Positions 12,001 to 23,401 of a stretch of 64,000 nucleotides of DNA are shown here, piece by piece. The stretch lies in assembly GCA_014904845.1 (NCBI GenBank), contig MU119349.1, forward strand, positions 1 through 64,000. The letters are read 5' to 3'. The stretch comes from Acephala macrosclerotiorum (Eukaryota; Ascomycota; Leotiomycetes; Helotiales; Mollisiaceae). The notes beneath the pieces were generated by a model that saw only the letters and a program-made list of their open reading frames with translations, was not told the origin of the DNA and made no database searches. Made by a program: the position numbers and the translations under genes. Numbering within the stretch: the first letter of the stretch is position 1; each line of letters starts with the position of its first letter.

Positions 12001-12838
12001 TGAAGGGTGCTCAGCAGTGCAGGCAAAAACAGATGTGACGATGCATATGGTGGAGCTTAACGGGATACGAATACAGCGTGTATCTTCCTCGGTGCAATAT
12101 GGCTGAAGGTCTAATGTCATTTGGGGAGATCAGACATGATCCATCAACTCCCGCTTTTCCGGTGTGGATGGTGGGCGGATGAGGGTGAGAAGGTTTCAAA
12201 TGCATGACCAACACAAGATCTGTTGGTCTCTCGTCCGTCTCTCGCCTCCTCCACCCCTGAGTGTGGGATGTACCTGGGAACGAGGCTCATATTTCCTGAA
12301 AAGTGAGCTGCTTGATATTGATATTGATATCAAATCACTGCAAGTCCGTGACGAAGCAAGATGACCCCAGATTCCAGGGTTTTTCGGACCGTTGAGACCG
12401 AGTACGTCCGGCCTCTGGACATTGCCTTCCGTAGTGGATCTGCCCTTCTGTGTATCGCCTGTTGTGGACATCTTGGGCGAGAACCCCTATTCTTATCCAG
12501 CTTCCGATAAAGACGCAGCGGGGTAATTTCCCGAGGATTTCGCGATGACTTGCCCGAATTCGTACAGGACATTGAAATTTTAACCCTCGATGAATCAGCT
12601 TTATACAGAGAAAATCTTCTTAAAATAATGCTTTTGTCTAACAAACAGCCAAGGTAAAGCTATGCCCATAGTATTATCAAATTAGAACAGTAAGTCTTGG
12701 ATATTATTTGTTTGGTATTTCCGTAGGTGCATTGGCGATGCGAACTGCTCAACGTCACTTTTCTGCGACCGTGAATATGATCGTAAACCACAATACCAGC
12801 AGAATTGACATAGACCCTCACTTGTCCATTCCACCAAT
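6039..12838. other. 6.8-kb stretch with no supportable gene
   Basis: Many short frames are open on both strands at once, as expected for moderately GC-rich non-coding DNA. The most protein-like minus-strand pieces are 8843-9151, about 9660-9890 and 10051-10539. The last contains a hydrophobic segment MKAILLLTEWLLI that could be read as a signal peptide. They do not join through convincing introns and match no family I know. A short direct repeat of GATATT (three copies) lies near 12311-12330. The stretch probably holds the long 5' regulatory region of the minus-strand gene ending at 4902 and the promoter of the NAD kinase gene. No tRNA, repeat family or transposon ends were recognised. Confidence 0.45.
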
Positions 12839-14742
12839 ATGTCTTCTCCAGCACCTCCTCGAATCAGTCTTCCAGATCGCCAACAGTACGATGGATCCGG
12901 TCCCTTCAGTCCCCATGAAGATGTTCGTAAATCGCATCAACAAGCATGCAAACAAGACATTAGTGAACTGACAACATCAACAGGTCATTTCCAGCGCCAG
13001 CGATACCGAGTACCAGCACGCATTAGAAGTCGTCTTCGACCCTCAGAACGCACATCGGCGGAAATCGAGTCTGGTCTCATCCGAAACCCCTGCCAACGCA
13101 TTCCTCAGACGAAAAAATACGGAATGTTATGTCCATGCACTTCTTGAGAGCCAGCGACAACATGATGGCTCGCATAATCGGGGACTGGAGACTATTGCGA
13201 AAACATTGGCGCATAATCGGGGACTAGAGACTATCGCGGAAACATTGGCGCAGAAACGGATAGCGAGTGGGATGGATACCAACACGAATAAAGACACAAC
13301 GGTTGAGCCTAAAGGTGGGAGTGATGAGGAGGATCTGGTTGGGCAGGAGGATGAGAAGTCATGGAAGCAGAGGATGGAGGCTCAGCAGGCGGGAGAGGAT
13401 CTGGTGGATGATAGTAAGAAGTATGGTGTTGCTATGGGAGAAGAGCCGCATGCGGTGCATAGTAGGTTGTTGACTAAGAAACAACTGTCGGATATGGCAT
13501 GGGGAGTGCGGGAGTTGAGCAAGAGACTGGGGAGCATCAGGTTAAAGCTCAAGGTCAAGACTGTGTTTCTTCTGACCAAAGCTCATGATGAGACGTTGAT
13601 TGGGAATACGAGGGAGGTAGCTAGGTGGTTATTGAGTCCCGAACGGGAGGTCAAATACACGGTGTGGGTGGAGGACAATTTGAAGGAGAACAAGAAGTTC
13701 AACGCAAAGGGATTACTCGAAGAACTGGAGGTGGAATACGCACGGAATGCGGACTCGTACAAAGATGCACCAAAACCAGAGAAGCGGTTACGATACTGGA
13801 AGAACGACATGTGCAGGACGAGACCTCACACTTTTGACTTCGTGGTAACTCTAGGAGGCGATGGAACGGTGCTCTATGCCAGTTGGCTGTTCCAGCGGAT
13901 CGTACCTCCTGTACTGAGCTTTGCTTTAGGAAGCCTGGGTTTCTTGACGAAGTTTGATTATGATGAGTTTCAAGATACCCTTACGAAGGCGTTCAAGGAT
14001 GGTGTGACGATTAGTTTAAGGCTTAGATTTGAGGGTACGGTAATGAGGAGTCGAAAGAGGAAGAAGCTCAGAGAAAATGGAGAGGCGGGACAGAAAGAGG
14101 AAGAAGAAGATGCGGAAGACACTAATGAACGCCGAGATCTGGTTGAGGAATTGGTGGGTGAGGAGAAAGAAGATGAGAGGACACATCGACCAGACGGCAC
14201 ATATGAGATCTTGAACGACATCGTCGTTGATCGTGGTCCCAATCCAAGTAAGTTCTTGTCTCTCCCAACAAATATATTTCTCTAACAACCGTACAGCAAT
14301 GTCCTCAACCGAAATCTTCGGTGACGATGAACACTTCACTTCTGTTCAAGCAGATGGCGTCTGCGTCGCAACCCCCACCGGCTCAACAGCCTACAACCTC
14401 GCCGCAGGCGGCTCGCTCTGCCATCCCGAAAACCCCGTCATCCTCGTAACCGCAATCTGCGCTCACACACTCTCCTTCCGACCCATCATCCTCCCCGACA
14501 CTATTGTCCTCCGCGTCGGTGTACCGTACGATGCCAGAACAAGCAGTTGGGCAAGCTTCGACGGACGAGAAAGAGTTGAGTTGCGGCCGGGTGATTATGT
14601 TACCATCAGTGCGAGTAGGTTTCCGTTTGCGAATGTGATGCCACAGGGTAGGAGGAGTGAAGATTGGGTTAATAGCATTTGTGGGAAGTTGGGATGGAAT
14701 ACGAGGCAGAGGCAGAAGAGCTACAAGGAATGGAGTTCATAG
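12839..14742 (+). CDS. ATP-NAD kinase
   Basis: This enzyme phosphorylates NAD(H) to NADP(H). The conserved core begins with the regulatory segment KKQLSDMAWGVRELSKRLGSI, then VKTVFLLTKAHDETLIG. The NAD kinase signature TLGGDGTVLYASW has its GGDG near residues 319-322, followed by VLSFALGSLGFLTKF. The last exon carries TMSSTEIFGDDEHFTS and VATPTGSTAYNLAAGGSL. The intron 14248-14296 (GTAAGT...TACAG) is secure and rebuilds NPTMSS. The first intron is less sure: a phase-compatible choice is 12923-12983 (GTTCGT...CTGAC...CAACAG), joining exon 12839-12922 to 12984-14247 for 597 aa; a GTACGA donor at 12886 is an alternative. An acidic insertion (about residues 385-425) separates the domains. A 39-bp tandem duplication sits in the N-terminal part. 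The product is confident, the 5' end only moderately so. Confidence 0.88.
13173..13250 (+). repeat. 39-bp tandem duplication inside NAD kinase coding sequence
   Basis: Two adjacent copies, 13173-13211 and 13212-13250, encode HNRGLETIAKTLA and HNRGLETIAETLA. They differ at only a few bases and preserve the frame. The repeat lies in the poorly conserved N-terminal part, before the conserved KKQLSDMA block. Confidence 0.9.
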
Positions 14743-15794
14743 GTGAGTGATAGAGAACAACGAGAGTAGAGTTGGGATCGTAAAAATAAAAGGACAATTC
14801 TACATATTGTCACTCTCCTTGTGCTTCAACATGTTATTTCTAAGGAGTAAGCATTCTTGCAGACTAGAACTTGAACTTCTAAAGGAGGTGAAGCAGCTAG
14901 GCTCGAGCTTGGATATGATTCAAGTATCGCAGCTTGCTTGGGGTTTGAGTATGTATAAGTCTGCCTTTCGTGGATGGTCTTCAAATCCATATCCGACTCC
15001 GGCGGTACCTCCATTATATCTCATTCCGTGATCGTTTGGTCATAGTGTAAACATTGGATTCTCTATCATGATGAGAGATCACCTTCACCTTAATACGTGA
15101 GAAGGTCCTATTTGCGTTCACAATGTTCGTTATTCAGGTACCTGCTTGCTCTCACCTGTTGGAAGTTCGACTATGCTATAAAATTTCGCAGGGCAATTGA
15201 ATTGAGACTCTTTAAAGCTCTTTTAACTAGGATATGCTTCTCCGTATAGTATACATAACTTCAATTTTGAACAGAATAGAAGACTGAAGTAAGAAATATA
15301 TCCCCTGAGGAATGGCATGGAAGGCGAATGACTTCATAATTTACAGTGATTTTCCTTTGCTTCACATCAAAATGAGAACACAAAGTTGTAAAATACGACA
15401 GATCCATTACAGTTCTCTGAATTAACATCGCATACTTTTAGGGAACAAGTAAAGAATTCTTTTCGATCCCGTGAATCCAGCCCAGCTGTGAAGCATGAAC
15501 CTTTCGAAGCCGCAGACCAGGGAGGCCATAACCTAGTAGCCCCATTGCTCCTTACGAGAAGCAATGTCAGTCACAGACTCCCGCTATATGTATCCTAAAA
15601 GTTCGCAGATTCTATATCTAAAAAATATTATAACTCTGCTACTTGTTCCTCGACCCCCAGCTAATGCTTCATGCGTTCTCCCAGAAGGACTTGTGAAGTT
15701 TCCAATCGTCTCTCTGACACTCCTTCCGCAATATAATGCACTCTGGCATTTGGTACAATGGAGAAGCTCGCTTGTTTTCGAGGATTTGACCGCA
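14743..15794. other. intergenic, no supported gene
   Basis: This stretch is AT-rich downstream of the NAD kinase stop. It contains only short frames without motifs. It presumably includes the NAD kinase 3' UTR. Confidence 0.45.
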
Positions 15795-16300
15795 CTAGAC
15801 TTCGGGCACCGCGTATGGGCGCGTTAGTACCCAGGTTTTAGAGTGAGGTAGTTGGCTCGTAGGAAGACATACGCCGTAGTTAGACCATATCATCATATCC
15901 GGATTCTTCGTTCTCCGTTCCTGTGCCTTCTCCATACCCCCCTTCATTTCGAACAGCCTCCCGAGGTTGTCTTGTGTGCACGTGGCATCGATATCCCGAA
16001 CAGAAGAACAAATGACATTAGCAGCCTCCAACATTTGTTGAGCCTTGTCCAACTGTCACATCTTGAGATAAAGTTCTGGGAGGAGATTCTTCGTAACAGT
16101 TACCGGGATAGAGCTCTCCCCACCGCTAGCAATCTTCAATCTAAGGGCTTCGCTTAAGAACCTACGAATGATGATATTTCTTTTCTTTGCTTTGTTCATC
16201 TCCCAAGGATATATTGTGCCGTCTGTACAGATGTTTCCAAGAAGTATGGAAAATCTGACATCGACGAAACTGCTAGATTAGGAAGCATCGCACCTTCCAA
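15795..16300 (-). pseudogene. possible decayed gene, family unknown
   Basis: One minus-strand frame reads as plausible protein over about 165 codons. From about 16255 it gives DVRFSILLGNICTDGTIYPW, then RRFLSEALRLKIASGGESSI and VTVTKNLLPELYLKM. A TGA follows at 16058-16056, and the same frame continues QLDKAQQMLEAANVICSSVR, then GRLFEMKGGMEKAQERR. It contains charged helical segments, unlike neighbouring non-coding frames. An in-frame TAA lies just upstream near 16280, and no start codon or clean splice sites were found. It could be a remnant, or a real gene whose introns I misread. I do not recognise the family. Confidence 0.35.
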
Positions 16301-16630
16301 GATTGTGACGGATGCCAATACTGACAACGAGGGTACCTTGTCGGCCGTTTTGAAGTGTTGATTGAACTTTCTTCCAATCGCCATACTTCTGGTCGGTTTT
16401 CGGAGACTTCTCCAACCTCTCACGGATACCTGCTCGTACTTGAGCATGTCTCCGCTCACGTGGCACACTATCACCAGCATCATTTCGGGGACATACGTGG
16501 AGACATTTCGTTCTTCAAAGGAAAGATGGTGTATAAAATCAAACCACATTCCTTCATCTGAATTTCAATGTAACTAAAGTCTTTCCCTAAAAAAAACAAC
16601 TTTCGCTACCATCTAAGATCTCAATCAACA

Positions 16631-17508
16631 ATGGCTTCTCATAATTTCTACAACGCTCACGCCAATAATTATGATCGCATGACAAGCGGTGGTAGTCTTG
16701 GCATTGCTAAGCAAGCCATCGCCATGCTTCCAGTCCCTGTCAAGAGGTCATCGTACGTCCTCGACAATGCATGCGGTACTGGTATCGTCTCTGAAGTCCT
16801 CAAGTCTCAATGCTCCTCAGTTCATATTATGGGTGCAGATTTGGCTTCTGGTATGCTCGAGATCTACAAGAGCACAGCCAAGCAATTTGGCTGGGAGAAT
16901 ATCGACACTATGGTTCAAGATGTCCGGAATTTGAATGAGATCCAGGACGAGACGTTCAGTCATGTTATTACTAACATGGGGTTCGCACTTAACGTGGATG
17001 GTTTTGTCTGGACCTAGACGAGCTGCGAAGGAGATGTACAGGGTGCTGAAGCCTGGTGGAGTTGCCATTGTGACAACTTGGTATCGTGAGTTCTTCCACT
17101 CTCCTTCAATGCTTCCAGAATTGACAAGAAAACAGAGCGTAATTTCGAAAAAGCTTTGGAAGCAACAATCAGGACCATTCGTCCCAACGAGGAACCTTTC
17201 ACCTGAAAAGCTCCTATTGAATGGGGTAAAGGTTGGTGGTTGATGAAGATGCTTGATGAAGGCGGATTCGATGCCGACGTTGAAATCAAATTGGTAGAGG
17301 GAGGGATGCAGACCGCAGGTCTGGACGAACTTGTTGAGAACTTGATGTTCTTCAAAGATATGTTTTTCAAGACTACAGCGAGGAGGAGGTGAAGCGGTTG
17401 CCGGCGGTGATCAGGAAGGAGATCAGTAGCTCACCTGGTTATCATGAGGGCGAGAATGGAGTAGGCGTCAAGATGATTGCCTGGATTGGGGTTGCTGTGA
17501 AGAAATAA
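16631..17508 (+). pseudogene. frameshifted class I SAM-dependent methyltransferase
   Basis: Open from the ATG at 16631 (MASHNFYNAHANNYDRMTSG), the sequence shows a class I methyltransferase fold. Motif I is VLDNACGTGIVSEVL, the acidic loop follows as MGADLASGML, then MVQDVRNLNEIQ and THVITNMGFAL-like motif IV (here SHVITNMGFALNVDG). The frame then fails: a shift near 17000-17010 is needed to reach RAAKEMYRVLKPGGVAIVTTW. Another shift or a very short 33-bp intron near 17088-17120 leads to IDKKTERNFEKALEATIRTI. A TGA follows near 17202, then WGKGWWLMKMLDEGGF. One more base shift near 17373 leads to DYSEEEVKRLPAVIRKEI and a normal-looking C-terminus ending at the TAA at 17506-17508. The natural substrate is unknown. 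Such small fungal methyltransferases often serve accessory metabolism. Confidence 0.78.
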
Positions 17509-17894
17509 GCTCAAATCGTGTATTCAGACTGGAACTTTTCAGATATGAATGCAAGATTCGAGCCGCTCGGCTTTTCATCAACCTCCACTAGCGTTAATTC
17601 TTGATAAGCTCAGAGACTAACGCGATTGAAAGAATCATATAATTTGTGTGAGACGTAACAGAAATATATGAGGCACAACTGCAACTTATATAGTATACAA
17701 GAAATAGAGATTTGTCTCATCGACGCAGAATTTTTCATTGGGGTTGGGAGAATGAGGATGTCTTGCCACTTTAACGAAGTGCAATAAATGGGTGAACGCT
17801 GCCGCATTGCTAAAGCGGCATGACTCCTGATAATTCTGGAGTTCTGCGAACCTCGAAATTCAAGACCTCTTTTGAGGTCCTTGACAACAATAAA
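17509..17894. other. intergenic upstream of mitochondrial L15
   Basis: This gap contains the promoter and leader of the ribosomal protein gene. An in-frame ATG at 17820 would extend that protein by 25 residues, but the ATG at 17895 begins the typical mitochondrial presequence. Nothing else is recognised. Confidence 0.45.
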
Positions 17895-18840
17895 ATGCCT
17901 CCACGACTCCCCTCGCTCACGGCATCATGCCGGATAGCGTCTACATCTCAGATGCCCTTGGCTGCATTCTCGGTCCCCTTCATGCAAGCGCGCAATGCCT
18001 CGATTCTCGCGAACTTGTCCGATAACTCAGGAGCTTACAATAAGCGCATACGACGTGGTCGAGGTCCATCGTCAGGGAAGGGAAAAACATCAGGAAGAGG
18101 TCAGAAGGGTCAGAAAGCACATGGAAAAGTGCCTGCGCGATTCCAGGGTGGCCAGACACCTCAGGATATCGTTCATCACCAAAGAGGGTTCGAGAACCAG
18201 TATGTTGATTACCCTCTCTCTAATCTGCTGTTGACTGGTTGCTCACGTATAAATTAGCTTTTCTCTCGATATGTCCCCTATCAATCTGGACCGAATACAA
18301 TCGTGGATAGATCAAGGCCGACTTGATCCTACCAAACCCATCGGTTTGAGAGAGCTGGCCAAATCACGGTGTCTTCATGGCATCAAGGACGGAGTGAAGC
18401 TGTTAGCACGAGGGAAGGGAGAGCTGAAGACACCAATTAACATTCTGATTTCTCGTGCATCTGCCGAAGCTATTGCAGCGGTTGAAGCAGTCGGCGGGAA
18501 AGTTACGACCAGATATTATACCAAGGATTCGATTAAGAGGTTGCTGAAGGGAGAATCGGAAAACAGCTTCATACCATTAAGTCTGGCGCCTGCTGGCGAA
18601 TCTCCTATCTTGAATGCATTGGCATCTGGATCGCCATACAAGTATCGGTTACCCGATCCAACGAGTCGAAAGGATCTGGAGTATTATCGAGATGCTGCAA
18701 AACGAGGATATTTGAGCCATTTGGTTGAGGATGGCCATGGCCCCAGTCTGTTCTTCAAGACTCCAGGGACAGGCACACGCAGGAAGACGAAGAAGCCCGG
18801 AGCAGCGGCAGCTACTGGAGAGAGCAACAATTTATGGTAG
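17895..18840 (+). CDS. MRPL10: mitochondrial large-subunit ribosomal protein uL15m
   Basis: Exons 17895-18199 and 18258-18840 give 295 aa. The intron 18200-18257 (GTATGT...TTAG) joins GFEN to HFSLDMSP in frame. The first 45 or so residues are rich in R, S, P and A with few acids (MPPRLPSLTASCRIAST), as expected for a matrix-targeting presequence. The L15 core follows: RRGRGPSSGKGKTSGRGQKG, then RFQGGQTP, and SPINLDRIQSWIDQGRLD in exon 2. The C-terminal half has the family's INILISRASAEAIAAVEAVG. The protein should sit in the mitochondrial 54S subunit. An upstream in-frame ATG at 17820 is a less likely start. Identification is confident; the symbol follows the yeast name. Confidence 0.92.
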
Positions 18841-20432
18841 ACGGGCTACAACATTGTATATTATTGTGCAAAAACTCTAAGCTTTGGGAGATTGGGGGAT
18901 TGAAGGGGCTCTGATGAAGTTGAAAGTCTAGCCGAGCTTGGATCACCTCACCCTCAAGTTTCCTCAATGCGGCCAATTAGTAAGTCGCTGTTGTGATGCC
19001 ATGTTGAGAACACTGACCTGATGGGGCTCGAATGGGGAGAAGAAGCTCTCATATGTCCAAAAATTTACGTTCCAAATGTATTAATTCAGCCGAGAATTCT
19101 GTCAATGAAGCAAGTTCTGCTTTGTCCCCGTTTTCTAAGTGTTGTCTACTTCTGCGATCTCACGCTAGCAGTCGCGAATTTTGCTTCTCGACTTCTTGTA
19201 CATGAGTCCTGTCTCTGTTTCTCAACCTGAGTGACCTTGTCCTGAATTTCGGGGTTACATGGACTAGAGATGTTTACCTATTTTTATGACGAAATTTCAC
19301 GGAGCCGTTTTGTACCGTCTAACTATACCGAGATAGGTTTTTGTTGCAAACTGTGCGGTGTGTGTAATTATCGCACCCGGAGCTCAAGTTAAGGAAGGAT
19401 CTGAGAGAAATAAGGCAAGCTGCTTCTTAGATTCGTGAAATCTCTTCCTATTTAGATCACGAACTCTACTCACCTTCACTTGAAATTGTCAGCTAGATGG
19501 AGGGACGTTTGTTATATGATTAATACGAGAGAGATTGTTTCGTTGTATTCTCAAGTTCCATCTACTTTTCATACCGGGACTAAAGAAGTACAGGCTTCTT
19601 CGACGTCTAGAACTCCTACATCTGTTGAGATGGGAGGGGAAGACAAGCTCTATATGGCGTGGACGGCTCATTTCATGCTGAAGACTGTACACAAATTCCT
19701 ATACCTACTACGATTTTCGATTGATAATTGAGAGTACTTAATGGGAGGATTCGGAATGAGAAACAAGGTGTGTAATAAGAAGCGCTCGTTCAATTACGAT
19801 AGCAGCAGATTATCACGAGGACGAGAAAGGGCACACTCAATGCTATCCTGTACACGACGGGTATTGAAGAGATGACACACTAACTGTTAAGTTCAGCAAG
19901 CCAAAGATTTGCTTTTGGTGGTTTACGATGATGGAAGAAGTAGGCTACAGAGTGTGCTATGCTAGGAATTGTTGTAGGAATACTGGAAATGAATTCAAGG
20001 AATGCATTGATACAACGTAATTCCTTAGAAGCACTTGTTCTAATCTTACAAAAATCGGCATCAAGATACTATGAACTAATGACTCTGACTCTAACTTAGA
20101 AGCAGGATAAGAAATGAATAACCTTAGAGTTGCAGTTCGGGAAGGATAGTATTCATTAGTCGATTCGACCTGATTCCTTATTTGGCATACTCTCTAATTT
20201 AGGTCCTGATGAATAATTTTCTGTACCTTCCGTCTCTCTATTCTGGTATTAAAGCACGAGGTGATGTTACAGGGATCATGCTCTAGCGCAACTAGAAACC
20301 TTGGCTGGAGCTTCATTGTGAGCTTCTACCAACAACCCACTATTCATGGACGTGATAAAGTCCTCCCGTGTGTCGCCGCCTTTATAATTCTATTTGTACA
20401 TAATCTGCAGCCTTTTGTGACGATTCAGCGCA
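18841..20432. other. 1.6-kb AT-rich intergenic stretch
   Basis: Only short frames without motifs are present. Both strands are rich in stop codons and composition is AT-rich compared with flanking genes. The 3' end should contain the MVP1 promoter. No transposon remnant or RNA gene was recognised. Confidence 0.5.
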
Positions 20433-22947
20433 ATGTCACTCTTCGGGGATGAGGTCTCCATTCCAGCATCCAAGTCTCGAGTATCTCTATTCAATGACGA
20501 CCAAGCAACACCGGGCTCGAAATCGTCCTTGTTTGACGACGACAATGGTCCTTCTCCATGGGGACTTCCGACTCCAAAGAAAGCTGGTCGGGGAGAATTG
20601 ATCAAGAATCTGCTGCCAGCTTCAGATGTTCCCGATAGTTACATTGATATATTCGACAACATCATCAAGGATGGCGATAGCTCAGCAGGAAAGATCAGTG
20701 CTGCTGGCGTAACAAGGATTCTCAGTGCAGGCAAACTCTCCGCAGACGATCAAAGCCGCATTGTGAGCATTGTGAGTTCTGGCGGGCAACTTTCCGATCT
20801 CTCTAGGAACGAAGCCAACGTCCTATTCGCTCTCATTGGGTTGGCGCAAGAGCACGAAGACATTACTCTCGATAGTGTGGACGAGCGCCGAAAGAGTACG
20901 TGCTTTTTCTTAGACTGAGACCTGTAGAATTGCGCTCACTCTTATAACAGATCTGCCAGAACCCAACCTCCCAAGTCTATCTTCTCAGCGCGCATTCGCT
21001 GGTGTTGAAGACCTAGCAGCGAAACCACCTCAAAGCCCAAATACGCCTCCTCCAGCGCCCGTCACCGCTTCGCCCGAGCGACCGCGTACAATGAAGAGAG
21101 ATTCCCTGGAGTTCCCGGAGGCAGATCCTTGGGGTAGTCCAGCGTTGCATAGAGGTCATAATCACGAAGCTGTCCCACAAACCAATGGCACACCAAAGCA
21201 GATAAATGGAGGGAGGGAACCAAGAAGAACTACGAGCAATTTCACAACCACATCCACGGAAGGCTCGAACGGGAGATCTAGTCAACCGCCCGAGGATCAA
21301 TCTGCTCCTGTGAGTGGTGTCTGGGGCTCGTACGACGGAAGCTCGAGTGCGCCCTTCAGACCCTCTGAGGACACTACAATTGGGGAAGGCAGCTACGATG
21401 GGTCGGGAGGTGGAGGTGACCGTCCAGCGCCCGAACTCAGTCGATCCTTTGGTGGTGGTAGAATTACCACTAGTGGACCAGAAGAGACAATAGTCATAAC
21501 TCTGCTGCCTGAGAAAGAGGGGATGTTCATGTTTCAGCATCATAATTACCAGGTTGCTAGTGCCCGTCGAGGAAGCAAGGTCGTGAGGCGGTATAGCGAC
21601 TTTGTCTGGCTCCTCGATTGCTTACACAAACGATTTCCATTCAGAGTATTACCACTTCTGCCACCCAAGAGAGTTGGAGGTACGTACTTTTTTTCTCTCC
21701 ATCCCGTCCCTGGACTAGTTCTTTCCTCTCAGCAATGCTGTTTCTCCTTGCGGGGCTTTTCCACTGAAAGCCCTCATATTAAGGGTACTGTCACCGGCAG
21801 AGACGAGGAGTGTCTCGAAAATTTTGATAATTCAAGGCTGCTGGCCTTATATCACTCATATGCTATGGTTATGTATGCAAGTTTTGACTCATCACAGTAA
21901 ATGGGAACCATCTCGCGGCCGATAGCACGTTTATCGAGAAGAGAAGAAGAGGTCTTGCACGGTTTGCAAATGCACTGGTCCGCCATCCTGTGCTTAGTCA
22001 AGAACAATTGGTCATCATGTTCTTGACAGTCCCTACAGTAAGTCAGCCCTTATGCTTGAGCAAGAAGTGCTTGGGCTAAGTCCAAGCTAATCAGTACCAG
22101 GAGCTTGCTGTATGGCGCAAGCAAGCGACAATATCAGTGCAAGAAGAGTTTACCGGGAAATCACTTCCCCCTGGACTTGAGGACTCTCTGCCTCCGACCC
22201 TGAATGATCTGTTTGATAGGACTCGCACTGGTGTCCGTCGATCTGCTGAGATTTACATCAACCTTTGCAATCTTACGGATCGACTCGTAAAGCGCAATGA
22301 AGGCCTTGCCGCAGATCATCTGCGATTATCATTATCCTTGCAGTCATTGGCAGACGCATCAGAGGATACCTATGCTACAGATACAAATGACTGCCCTCTT
22401 CTCAATGAAGGTCTCCATGCTACCGCGAAGCACATTTCAAACAGCCAGAGTCTTCTGGAAGACGAGGCCAGAGCTTGGGATCTAGGTGTTCTGGAGGACA
22501 TGAAGAGACAACGTGACTCGCTGGTCAGCGTTAAGGATATGTTTGATAGAAGGGATCGATACGACAAAGACAATATCCCTGCTTTGGAACGAAGGATCCA
22601 GAACAATGAGAACAAGCTTATTGCCATTCGTTCAAAGCCCGACGTTAAGCCAGGGGAGATTGAAAAGGTGACCGAGGCCATAATCAAGGTAAGTCGATAA
22701 ATATGTATGTATGTTCACAGCTCTGATAGTCATCTAGGACAAGCAGTCAATCGTGGCGCAACATGCTCGTGGCGTTTTCGTAAAAGAATGCATCCGGGAC
22801 GAGCTGGTCTACTTCCAGTCAACGCAATATCATGTCAGCAGGACACATCAGGATTGGGCGCAGGAGCGTGTAAAGTATTCCGAGCTCCAGGCGGATAATT
22901 GGAAGCAGCTCCACGACGAACTCGAGAGCATGCCAATTGGTGAGTAA
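20433..22947 (+). CDS. MVP1: sorting nexin Mvp1
   Basis: Five exons (20433-20895, 20951-21679, 21898-22037, 22101-22688, 22738-22947) give 709 aa with all junctions in phase. Mvp1 is an endosomal PX-BAR sorting nexin needed for retrograde and vacuolar protein sorting. The N-terminus has MSLFGDEV and repeated SLF-D/N motifs, then an EH-like helical region (PDSYIDIFDNIIKDGD). After a disordered linker rich in G, S, T and P comes the PX domain: ITLLPEKEGMFMFQHHNYQV, the phosphoinositide-binding VVRRYSDFVWLL, LPPKRVG, and EKRRRGLARFANALVRHPVL. The C-terminal half is a long helical BAR-like region (DRLVKRNEGLAADHLRLSLS, then VAQHARGVFVKECIRDELVY). The second intron is long (218 bp). Identification is confident. 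Confidence 0.93.
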
Positions 22948-23401
22948 GATATATTTGGAATGGTTGATTGGCGTTGGGGCGTCATTTCATCTGCTTCGTA
23001 CCGTTGCATTGCGTAGTGAATAGCGCGGTCTTTGATTTGGGAAACAGTGATTGTCCGTTCGATGAGCGTTGTACACATAGGATTCACCGAGAGATAATTG
23101 ATTAGGAGATGTTGATGCCTCTTCCACCAATCAAATTTTCAAACAGAAACTCAACTATCAGCGACTTCGGTCTGTAACAGAATCCATGTGCCTTCTTCCG
23201 CTCTGAGAACCTTCGCCTCAGACATCCGAGCCCCCTTTCTTTGATAACCCCGCCCTTAGCGCCGCCTCGCTTATGATAGAGGAAGGCTGTCACCGATTTC
23301 AACTTCCCCAAGTCGCGACCTTCCAACACGTTCTCCGCAAACTCGATCTTTGACTTCCTGCCTATACACAAAAACCGGCTGTCAAGAAAGCGGTCGTAAC
23401 C
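22948..23401. other. intergenic MVP1 to DCN1
   Basis: This holds the MVP1 3' UTR and the DCN1 promoter. A minus-strand open frame overlaps (23102-23503), but it runs into DCN1 exon 1 and has no recognisable motif, so I treat it as a shadow. Confidence 0.45.

Noticed and set aside
12886..12994. Alternative first NAD kinase intron with a GTACGA donor
   Set aside because: It keeps phase but is longer and has a weaker match than the 61-bp choice at 12923-12983; retained only as an alternative.
21680..21897. Open frame running through the second MVP1 intron
   Set aside because: The extension is lineage noise: splicing from GTACGT to CACAG rebuilds the conserved PX sequence RVGVNGNHLAADS.
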